This document shows positions 45,587 to 53,077 of a stretch of DNA of 64,000 bases, piece by piece. The notes beneath the pieces are model-generated. The model was not told the DNA's origin. It ran no database searches and worked only from the letters and a program-made list of their open reading frames with translations. Positions within the stretch are counted from its first letter, which is position 1. Every line of letters starts with the position of its first letter. The stretch comes from JAIOZK01 sp964468645 (GTDB lineage: Bacteria > Bacteroidota > Bacteroidia > Bacteroidales > JAIOZK01): NCBI GenBank assembly GCA_964468645.1, contig CAYXUU010000019.1:1-64000 (forward strand), written 5' to 3'. Position numbers and translations under genes: made by a program.

Positions 45587-45677
45587 AGTTCTGAGTTCTG
45601 AGTTTGGAGTTCCGAGTTGAGTTCCCGGCTAACTGTAACTCAAAACTCCAAACTCCAAACTCAGAACTTGCAAATTG
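45587..45677. repeat. Heptamer-phased inverted repeat array B
   Basis: Starting at 45587 the sequence divides cleanly into seven-base words. Left: AGTTCTG twice, AGTTTGG, AGTTCCG, AGTTGAG. Turn: TTCCCGG, CTAACTG. Right: TAACTCA, AAACTCC twice, AAACTCA, GAACTTG, CAAATTG. An 18-base segment, 45594-45611, is perfectly complementary to 45651-45668. It lies between the pyrG stop and the yidC promoter. It has no poly-T tail of its own; a T-rich run follows after 45683. Confidence 0.88.
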
Positions 45678-45708
45678 AAATAATTTTTCTTTTTTACGTC
45701 AATTAAAT

Positions 45709-45716
45709 TATCTTTG
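45709..45716 (+). promoter_or_regulatory. -7 promoter element for yidC
   Basis: TATCTTTG matches TAnnTTTG. 19 bases upstream is TTTC (45686-45689), one change from TTTG. The ATG of yidC is at 45752. Confidence 0.55.
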
Positions 45717-45751
45717 CCATCCAATCTGGATATCTAATTAATTAAATATCA

Positions 45752-47695
45752 ATGAATCGGAATACAATCATAGGCTTACTCCTTATAGGTGGAATATTCA
45801 TCATCTGGAGCATTATAATGCAACCTTCAAAGGAGGAAAAGGAGCAAATACAGAGGAATCAGGACTCAATTGCCTGGGTTCAAAAACAAGAGCAGAGGAG
45901 GTTTGACTCTATTGCAAAGTTAAACGCCAGGATAGAGGAACTGGAAAAAGCTTCACAACAAGAAGATCTGCCTGAAACCAAAGAAGTCGTAACTACCATT
46001 GTTAAGGCTAAGTATGGCGATTTTGGGAATGCTGCCATGCAGGATGAGAAATTTTATATTCTGGAGAATGATGTCATCAAACTTAAGATTTTTAACCGTG
46101 GCGGAAGGGTTTATTCAGTTGAGTTAAAAGACTATGTGACCTATGATACCTTACCCTTGATTTTATTTGATTCCGATTCGTCAATCTTTGGCTTTGATTT
46201 TATCAATAATACCAGGTCCATAAATTCCAATGATCTGTATTTTAATCCTTACTGGAACGAAAACAGGTGGGAAGGTCAGGATTCAATATTAATCTCAGGT
46301 GATGAAACAGTGAGTTTTTCCATGAGGTTATATCCTGATCTTGGTGATGATTCTTTCGATACGGAGAAATATGTCGAATACCTGTACACCATGAAGGGGG
46401 ACGATTATATGGTTGATCTGCAGATTAAAATGGTAGGTGTCCAGGACCTTATTGCTACAAATTATAATACCCTTGACCTGCACTGGGGAGCTAATCTCAG
46501 AAAGCAGGAAAAGGCTGTTGACAGATGGAATGCCCCGACCATCTATTATAAGCATATGAATGATGATGTTGATTATCTTTCGGAAACCAAGGATGATGAA
46601 GAAGCTGTTAATACAAGGCTGAAATGGATTTCATTTAAACAACATTTTTTCTGCATAACACTGATTACGGATCAGGATTTCGAAAACGCCAATATGGCCA
46701 CATTTACCGATCCTGAACCATCAAACCCAAAGTATCTGAAATCGATGTATGCGCTTGTTGGTTTACCCTACAACCAACAACAAAACCAGCAATTTGATCT
46801 GTCATTTTATTTTGGACCCTTAAAATACAAGACACTAAGAAAATATAAACTTGACCTGGAGCAGCAGATACCGCTTGGGTGGAGTTTCTTTCTGCTGGCA
46901 TGGATAAACCAGTATGCAGTTATACCGGTATTTGATTTCCTGGGTAGTTTTGGCTGGAATTATGGAATTATTATTCTTATTCTCACAATTCTTTTAAAGA
47001 TTGTATTATTCCCCATTGCCTACAAAACTTATAAATCGTCCGCAAAAATGCGGGCCTTAAAACCTGAGATAGAAGAGATCAATAAAAAATTCCCCAAGAA
47101 GGAAGAATCGATGAAAAAGCAGCAGGCCACCATGGCCCTGTATAAACAGGCCGGGGTTAACCCCCTGGCAGGATGTATTCCCATGCTGTTGCAGATGCCA
47201 ATTCTGATTGCGATGTTCAGGTTTTTCCCGTCATCAATAGAGTTAAGGCAGAAATCATTCCTTTGGGCACATGACCTCTCTTCCTATGATTCAATATGGA
47301 CCTTCCCCAATGGATTTGAAATACCGTTTTATGGTGACCATGTTAGTCTTTTCACCTTACTGATGACGGTTTCAACAATATTCTATACCAAGCTGAATAA
47401 CCAGATGATGTCGTCGAGCCAGCAAATGCCCGGCATGAAGTGGATGATGTATCTGATGCCTGTTATGTTCCTGGGTATCTTCAATAATTACGCATCTGCA
47501 TTGAGTTATTACTATTTGCTTGCCAACCTGATCACATTCGGACAGATGTACATTTTCAGGCTGGCCATTGACGACAAAAAGCTCAGGCAACAGATACAAT
47601 TGAATAAGAAAAAACCGAAAAAGAAGTCAGGTTTCCAGAAACGACTTGAAGATGCTGCCAAGAAAAGAGGGTATCCACCCCCGAAGAAAAAATAA
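45752..47695 (+). CDS. yidC: Membrane protein insertase YidC
   Basis: YidC inserts and folds membrane proteins. The 647-residue protein has an N-terminal membrane helix (NTIIGLLLIGGIFIIWSIIM), a large periplasmic beta-sandwich region (about 40-350) and the Oxa1-type insertase with five helices from about 375 (FDFLGSFGWNYGIIILILTILLKIVLFPIAYKTY, GCIPMLLQMPILIAMFRFFPSSIELR). The tail is rich in lysine, as usual for ribosome contact. It lies downstream of pyrG but has its own promoter element. Confidence 0.95.
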   Translation: MNRNTIIGLLLIGGIFIIWSIIMQPSKEEKEQIQRNQDSIAWVQKQEQRRFDSIAKLNARIEELEKASQQEDLPETKEVVTTIVKAKYGDFGNAAMQDEKFYILENDVIKLKIFNRGGRVYSVELKDYVTYDTLPLILFDSDSSIFGFDFINNTRSINSNDLYFNPYWNENRWEGQDSILISGDETVSFSMRLYPDLGDDSFDTEKYVEYLYTMKGDDYMVDLQIKMVGVQDLIATNYNTLDLHWGANLRKQEKAVDRWNAPTIYYKHMNDDVDYLSETKDDEEAVNTRLKWISFKQHFFCITLITDQDFENANMATFTDPEPSNPKYLKSMYALVGLPYNQQQNQQFDLSFYFGPLKYKTLRKYKLDLEQQIPLGWSFFLLAWINQYAVIPVFDFLGSFGWNYGIIILILTILLKIVLFPIAYKTYKSSAKMRALKPEIEEINKKFPKKEESMKKQQATMALYKQAGVNPLAGCIPMLLQMPILIAMFRFFPSSIELRQKSFLWAHDLSSYDSIWTFPNGFEIPFYGDHVSLFTLLMTVSTIFYTKLNNQMMSSSQQMPGMKWMMYLMPVMFLGIFNNYASALSYYYLLANLITFGQMYIFRLAIDDKKLRQQIQLNKKKPKKKSGFQKRLEDAAKKRGYPPPKKK

Positions 47696-47732
47696 GGCAT
47701 TCCTCTGAATTAGCAGGTATCTAATAAATTGA

Positions 47733-48665
47733 ATGCAAATAGTTTTCTTGTTCAAGAAAAGGAAAAAGATACAAATGATTAAAATTTTTGAAAGTCTTCT
47801 AGCCAACATTGATCGTACCGTATTAGGCTTAGATGAGGATAGTATTCAAAATGAATTCGAAAAAATCCCATTGGAAATTTTTGGGAAAGTTCAAATTGAC
47901 AGACCACCAGAGTTCCCCAATTTGAATGAATGGTTGCCTGTGATGCCTTCTACGGAAATTCAAAAAAAATGGAATGGTGCCACTAATCATGGCTTATTGA
48001 ATCAAAGTGTTGCTTTTTTAAGAACAATAATCAATGAATATGCTGCAATTTCTAATAAACCAGTCTGTAGTAGTAATATTCTGGATTTCGGATGTGGATG
48101 GGGCAGATTGATACGTTTGTTGTATAAATATGTTCCTGTAAGTAGAATATATGGTGTTGATCCATGGTCGCGATCTATTGATATATGCAGAGAAACAAAC
48201 GTCCGGGCTAATTTGTATTTATCTGATTATTTGCCCCGTACACTCCCAACCCCAAACGGTGTAGAATTTAACCTGATACTTGCATTTTCAGTATTTACAC
48301 ATCTCTCAGAAAAGGCTGCGAAGATTTGTTTAGAAACATTATCAAACTATTTATCAGATGATGGCCTTCTGGTAATTACAATCAGGCCAATAGAATATTG
48401 GTCGTTTCTGTTAAAAAATAAAAATGCAGATGTCCTTGAAAATGAAATATATGATCTGATCGAAAAGCACAATAAAAATGGATTTGCATTTTATCCAAGT
48501 AAAGGAGAAAGATTTTTGGTTGAAGGAGACATTACTTTTGGTCGTACTTCAATGTCACTTGAATATATAAAAAAACATTTTGAGAACTTAGAGATTCGAG
48601 GATTGGAACTTAATAATTGCGATCCGTTACAATTAATAGTTTTTCTGACAAGAAAGACAAAATAG
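47733..48665 (+). CDS. SAM-dependent methyltransferase, class I
   Basis: The 310-residue protein has motif I ILDFGCGWGRLIRLLYKY, a following acidic strand GVDPWSRSID, and the later strand NLILAFSVFTHLSEKAAKICLETL with an LLVIT core, giving a class I methyltransferase fold. The first 90 residues are a helical cap without a recognised family. The gene is more AT-rich than its neighbours and has no functional partner beside it, suggesting horizontal acquisition, perhaps for sugar or lipid methylation. The start may also be the ATG at 47775 (MIKIFESLL). It is not clear whether it is co-transcribed with yidC. Confidence 0.78.
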   Translation: MQIVFLFKKRKKIQMIKIFESLLANIDRTVLGLDEDSIQNEFEKIPLEIFGKVQIDRPPEFPNLNEWLPVMPSTEIQKKWNGATNHGLLNQSVAFLRTIINEYAAISNKPVCSSNILDFGCGWGRLIRLLYKYVPVSRIYGVDPWSRSIDICRETNVRANLYLSDYLPRTLPTPNGVEFNLILAFSVFTHLSEKAAKICLETLSNYLSDDGLLVITIRPIEYWSFLLKNKNADVLENEIYDLIEKHNKNGFAFYPSKGERFLVEGDITFGRTSMSLEYIKKHFENLEIRGLELNNCDPLQLIVFLTRKTK

Positions 48666-48849
48666 TAATACAGTTATTGATATCGTTATTTGTATTTCAA
48701 ATAGATATCTTTACAAAACTTAAAATAGGGACTATCCTTATTTTTATTATTGCATGCTTACCCGATACCCTGGGATCTCCTAATAAACATAGCACGATTT
48801 TTGCAATGGAGATGATTTGCGAATTGAATTGAGAAGAATTGCATTTGTT

Positions 48850-51252
48850 ATGATAAAACGATTTTTATTTGTTGTTGGATACGTGCTGGCATTGAATATA
48901 AATGCTCAAACGGTAAGGGTAATCAATCAAACCAATCTTAATCCGGTTGAAGATGTGTTTGTTTATAATATTAAAGAAACACATTCTGAGTTATCTAATG
49001 CAAGGGGGATTTTTGAAGCCAGTGGATTTGCCAAAGAGGATATCCTGGTATTTCAACATCCAAGTTATGTAGAATATATTCTCCCTTATGAAGATCTGGA
49101 GAATGCAAATTTTCTTATAAAGCTGAAGGAAAAATCTGTTAACCTGAACGAAGTAGTCATTTCTGCAAGCAAATGGGAACAAGATAAAAGCGAAGTACCC
49201 AACAAGATCACAACACTGGATCCAAGAAAAGTTTCAATTTACAATGTTCAAACAACTGCCGACCTGCTCGGGGTATCCAATGAGGTATTTATACAGAAGA
49301 GTCAGTTTGGGGGTGGCAGCCCGATGATAAGAGGATTTGCAGCAAATTCCGTATTGATCGTTGTGGATGGGGTCAGGATGAATAATGCCATTTTCAGGGA
49401 TGGTAACCTTCAGAATATTATTAACATTGATCCGAATACCATCGGAGGTGCCGAGGTGATTTTTGGTCCGGGAAGTATTATTTATGGAAGCGATGCCCTG
49501 GGTGGCGTTATGGATTTTCACACAAAACAGGTAAAGCTGGGCCTTGCTGGGGAAGCATTCGTAGCTTCCAATGCGCTTGCCAGGTATTCATCCGCAAGTA
49601 ATGAGAATACCTTTCATCTTGATGTTAATTATGGGAGGGAAAAATGGGGCTTCCTGACAAGTATCACTTTTTTCAATTATGATGACCTTGAGATGGGGAG
49701 CAACCACAATTCGGAATATATAAGGCCGGAGTATGCTGAAAGAATTAATGGCCATGATACCATTATAAAAAACAGCAATCCTGATATCCAGAAGTTTTCC
49801 GGTTATAAACAATTAAACCTGCTTCAAAAGCTCAGATTTCGCCCTAATGATAAACTGGATATAAGGTATGGTTTTAATTATTCAACAACTTCAGATATAC
49901 CACGGTACGACAGGCTGATTGAGTATAATGGTGATAAGCTTAAGTATGTTTCATGGTATTACGGCCCTCAGAAATGGATGATGCACAATCTTTTATTTAA
50001 CTTTTCCAACCAGTCGTCGATCTTCGATGATGCCAGATTGATTATCGCTTACCAGCGTTTTGAAGAAAGCCGGCACGACAGGAGATTTGGAAATGAAACA
50101 CTTAGATCAAGATATGAGTATGTTGATGCGATAACGCTCAACCTTGACTTCGATAAGGAGTTGAGCAACAATCAGACGATATTCTATGGTATCGAGAGCG
50201 TGTATAACAAGGTGAATTCAATGGGAGAGGCTGAAAATATAAATACCGGGGATGTTGACCCGGTTTCAACACGATATCCTGATGGCGGCAGTGATTATTC
50301 AACGGCAGCTGCTTATATGAGCTACAAAAACAATCTGAGTGAGAGAGTTACCCTTACAGCTGGCGCCAGGTACAGTTATGTTTTTTTAAATGCTGCATTT
50401 CATGATACGAGTTTCTTTAAGTTTCCATACTCGAGTATTAAATTGAACAGTGGTGCTTTGAATGGCAGTCTTGGCCTGGTTTACAAGCCTGTCATCGGGT
50501 GGCAGTTCAATGTAAGCGCATCTTCCGGGTTCAGGGCGCCAAATATCGACGATATTGCTAAGGTATTCGATAGCGAACCAGGTAATGTTATCGTTCCCAA
50601 TTCTAATCTCAAACCTGAATATGCTTATAATATCGATTTTGGACTGATCAAACGTTTTGGCAAGAAAGCAAAACTTGAGATCACATTGTTTTATACTTAC
50701 CTCGTAGATGCCATGGCCCGGAAAGAGTTTACGCTCAATGGCCATGACTCTGTTATTTATGATGGGGAATTGTCGCAGGTATGGGCTTTACAGAATGTTG
50801 GAAGTGCAAATATATATGGAGGCAATTTTGCATTTGTATATGATATTACCGGCAACCTGACCTTTGATTCCTATTTAACCTACCAGAAAGGCAAGGATCA
50901 GGATAATATCCCGGTACGTCATGTGTCACCCTTATTCGGGAGTACCGGATTAAATTATACAAAAGGGAAACTCAGAATTAAGCTCTATGCAAATTACAAT
51001 GGTGAGTTGAGTTACGGGAACCTGGCGCTTTCCGAACGCAACAAGCCGCATCTTTATGCAAAAGATAAAAATGGTGATCCCTATGTTCCGGCCTGGTGGA
51101 CATTCAATATTAAAGCCTCTTACAAGGTGAGTGCGAATATTCAGATTGACCTGGGACTTGAAAATTTCTTTGATTACCGTTACAGGACCTATTCGTCCGG
51201 AATCAGCGCACCGGGAAGGAGCTTCATGATTGCTATCAGGGGCAGTATTTAG
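48850..51252 (+). CDS. TonB-dependent outer-membrane receptor
   Basis: The 800-residue protein begins with a signal peptide (MIKRFLFVVGYVLALNINAQ), a short carboxypeptidase-like N-terminal extension (20-95) and the plug domain starting NLNEVVISASKWEQ, with GGSPMIRGFAANSVLIVVDGVRMNN and GPGSIIYGSDALGGVMDF. The rest is a 22-strand-type barrel ending in GRSFMIAIRGSI. No SusD partner follows. Ligand unknown; the plug resembles receptors for haem, siderophores or vitamin B12. ATG 48850 is chosen over TTG 48817. Array C begins at the stop codon. Confidence 0.92.
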   Translation: MIKRFLFVVGYVLALNINAQTVRVINQTNLNPVEDVFVYNIKETHSELSNARGIFEASGFAKEDILVFQHPSYVEYILPYEDLENANFLIKLKEKSVNLNEVVISASKWEQDKSEVPNKITTLDPRKVSIYNVQTTADLLGVSNEVFIQKSQFGGGSPMIRGFAANSVLIVVDGVRMNNAIFRDGNLQNIINIDPNTIGGAEVIFGPGSIIYGSDALGGVMDFHTKQVKLGLAGEAFVASNALARYSSASNENTFHLDVNYGREKWGFLTSITFFNYDDLEMGSNHNSEYIRPEYAERINGHDTIIKNSNPDIQKFSGYKQLNLLQKLRFRPNDKLDIRYGFNYSTTSDIPRYDRLIEYNGDKLKYVSWYYGPQKWMMHNLLFNFSNQSSIFDDARLIIAYQRFEESRHDRRFGNETLRSRYEYVDAITLNLDFDKELSNNQTIFYGIESVYNKVNSMGEAENINTGDVDPVSTRYPDGGSDYSTAAAYMSYKNNLSERVTLTAGARYSYVFLNAAFHDTSFFKFPYSSIKLNSGALNGSLGLVYKPVIGWQFNVSASSGFRAPNIDDIAKVFDSEPGNVIVPNSNLKPEYAYNIDFGLIKRFGKKAKLEITLFYTYLVDAMARKEFTLNGHDSVIYDGELSQVWALQNVGSANIYGGNFAFVYDITGNLTFDSYLTYQKGKDQDNIPVRHVSPLFGSTGLNYTKGKLRIKLYANYNGELSYGNLALSERNKPHLYAKDKNGDPYVPAWWTFNIKASYKVSANIQIDLGLENFFDYRYRTYSSGISAPGRSFMIAIRGSI

Positions 51253-51342
51253 ATTGTCGATGTTAGATTGTCGATGTTCGGTTGTTAATGTTTGACCTTC
51301 GATTTTCGATTTTCGATTGGGCTCAATCGCAAATTGACCATT
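51252..51342. repeat. Heptamer-phased repeat array C1
   Basis: Beginning with the last G of the receptor stop codon, seven-base words run without slip: GATTGTC, GATGTTA, GATTGTC, GATGTTC, GGTTGTT, AATGTTT, GACCTTC, GATTTTC, GATTTTC, GATTGGG, CTCAATC, GCAAATT, GACCATT. The left half is of the GATTxTC/GATGTTx kind; GATTG and CAATC in the middle can pair as a small hairpin. It is the same rule as arrays A and B but with other words. Confidence 0.8.
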
Positions 51343-51430
51343 CACCGGGTGACTACTGACAGAAAAATGCATTATCGCTATTGTTAATGAAGTATCAATA
51401 TTTACCTATGTCACCCGGTGATTATTATTC

Positions 51431-51493
51431 GGTTGTCGATGTTCATTGGATCTGGCTCAATCCCAAATTAAATTGCCAATCGCCCATTGCCCC
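51431..51493. repeat. Second partial copy of array C (C2)
   Basis: GGTTGTCGATGTTC (51431-51444) repeats the GATTGTCGATGTTC of array C1 (51266-51279) with one change, and GGCTCAATCCCAAATT (51454-51469) repeats GGCTCAATCGCAAATT of C1 (51320-51335) with one change. The seven-base register is weaker here. Confidence 0.65.
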
Positions 51494-51568
51494 TGGTTGA
51501 TTTGGCGATTTTCAGGGAACTCGTCTGATTCAGGATTCATTGATTAAAGACATGTTCAAGATATATGT

Positions 51569-51703
51569 AGGTTCCTCATCACACTCGAATAACAAAGTCA
51601 GTTATTTATTTAAATATATCATTAGCAGCGAAGTCGAGGGGCAATGTGTTTCATTTTCTGCACTATACAAATAGTTGTCATTGGCAGCGTAGCCGAGGAA
51701 CCT
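51569..51703. repeat. Degenerate REP-like palindromic element
   Basis: The left arm 51569-51595 (AGGTTCCTC...AACAA) is an imperfect inverse of the right arm 51675-51703 (TTGTCATT...GAGGAACCT). Between them, 51618-51639 repeats the right-arm core (ATCATTAGCAGCGAAGTCGAGG). The wording resembles palindromic intergenic repeats with a CATT...GCG-AG-CGAGG core known from Bacteroidota draft genomes; this link is from memory. Confidence 0.55.
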
Positions 51704-51987
51704 CCTTGCAGTCTTTAAATTTCCCGGACACCATTATTTGGGATAATCAATTTACAAACATTAAATAATTCCAATTCTGCCTTGTTACTGATAAAAATCT
51801 CATATAATACATCGGTACACAATCAGCAACTGGTAAATTTTTTCCAATATCCAATTCATTTTTCCAATTATGGGAATATTAATCGATAAATAAATGTTTT
51901 TAATAAATTGAAATACAGCTCAATAGATTGATATAGCCTGATTGGAACAACTGTTGTTCTTTTCAAATCAACAAAAACTTATTTACG

Positions 51988-52785
51988 ATGTTGAATAAAA
52001 TTGCACCTCATCCCAGTCTTGAAAAAATCGTCGATTATTACTGGATAGAAAAAGAAGGTAAATCAGTAATTAAAGTACTTCCTGATGGAACCACCAGTAT
52101 TATGTTTAATCTTGGTAATCCAATGGTTATTAACAATACAAATGGTGAACATAAGTTCCTTGAAGAAAATTGTGTGATCGGTGCACACAAAAGATTTTAT
52201 ATGGTTGAGAAAGAGGACGGGGCTCACACAATTGGTATTAAATTCAAACAGGGTGGCGCGTACAGTTATTTTAAATTTCCTGTAAGCCAGTTCAGCAACA
52301 AGATCATTAACCTGAATGACATATTAAACGGTGAAACCGTAAGGTTACGTGAAACCTTAATGAAAGTGGAGGGTGAGCAATCAGTTAAAAGGATACTCGA
52401 TCGTTATTTACTGATGAAGGTAGATTCCCCCAATGGAAATTTCGATATTGTTGATTTTGCAATTTCCAAAGTAAAGGTAAACGGATCACCTGCCCTGATA
52501 AAAAATTTATGCCAGGCCGCTAATATTTCAAACAAACATTTGATTTCACTATTTAATGAAAAAGTGGGACTTAGCCCAAAGCTTATTTACCGGATCAATA
52601 AGTTCCTGAAAGTAGTTGAGATGATTCAATCAGAAGATGATGTTAACTGGCAGGATATCGTTTACCAGTGCCATTATTATGACCAGGCTCACCTGATTAA
52701 TGACTTTAAGCATTTTGCAGGATTATCGCCTACAAAGTATCAGCGTAATGAAAATATCGACGATTTGCATCTTAGAGTTGCCTGA
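51988..52785 (+). CDS. AraC-family transcriptional regulator
   Basis: The 265-residue protein has an N-terminal cupin-like sensor domain (DUF6597-type: HPSLEKIVDYYWIEKEGKSVIKVLPDGTTSIMFNLG, GIKFKQGGAYSYFKFP) and a C-terminal AraC HTH (about 165-255) with NLCQAANISNKHLISLFNEKVGLSPKLIYRINKF and the C-terminal half IVYQCHYYDQAHLINDFKHFAGLSPTKY. It may regulate the receptor upstream or the T9SS protein downstream; no target site was recognised. It is set apart from neighbours by long spacers. Confidence 0.9.
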   Translation: MLNKIAPHPSLEKIVDYYWIEKEGKSVIKVLPDGTTSIMFNLGNPMVINNTNGEHKFLEENCVIGAHKRFYMVEKEDGAHTIGIKFKQGGAYSYFKFPVSQFSNKIINLNDILNGETVRLRETLMKVEGEQSVKRILDRYLLMKVDSPNGNFDIVDFAISKVKVNGSPALIKNLCQAANISNKHLISLFNEKVGLSPKLIYRINKFLKVVEMIQSEDDVNWQDIVYQCHYYDQAHLINDFKHFAGLSPTKYQRNENIDDLHLRVA

Positions 52786-52990
52786 TTTATCAATATTTCA
52801 ACAACTTTTTTTAAAGTTAAAATTTTGTTAATCAGATTCTCAGGTTAATTTTTTCCAATCTTTTTCTATGTTATTTTATTATATTTGTATCGTGCAAATA
52901 TTAAAGTGTATTTATGTTTCATAAAATCAGCTTGTTGCACCGCATTATTAACCAAAATCGAATCATAAAATTAGGCAAACATGAAAATAT

Positions 52991-53021
52991 TTTGTACCTT
53001 TAATGATTAATTTTAGATTTG
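52991..53021 (+). promoter_or_regulatory. Complete Bacteroidota -33/-7 promoter
   Basis: TTTG (52991-52994), a 19-base spacer, and TAGATTTG (53014-53021): both elements are exact consensus matches at the standard distance. The transcript should start near 53028, giving a leader of about 50 bases to ATG 53078. This is the clearest promoter in the window and implies strong expression of the secreted protein. Confidence 0.75.
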
Positions 53022-53077
53022 TATTAATAACTCATAATGAAAATAGCAATTATAGTAGAAACTAAACCTTAAATAAA

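Larger units (their letters stand above)
51253..51987. other. 735-base gene-free region between receptor and AraC genes
   Basis: No credible ORF. It holds array C1 (51252-51342), a short inverted pair TCACCGGGTGAC (51342-51353) and GTCACCCGGTGA (51410-51421), a second partial copy of the array (51431-51493), a palindromic repeat element (51569-51703), and then about 280 bases of unstructured AT-rich sequence that should contain the promoter of the AraC-type gene. Repeats of several kinds stack here, so this is probably a region that tolerates insertion. Confidence 0.7.

Noticed and set aside
48617..48832. 71-residue ORF between methyltransferase and receptor
   Set aside because: It overlaps the methyltransferase end and resembles no protein; the region is better explained as a promoter-bearing spacer.
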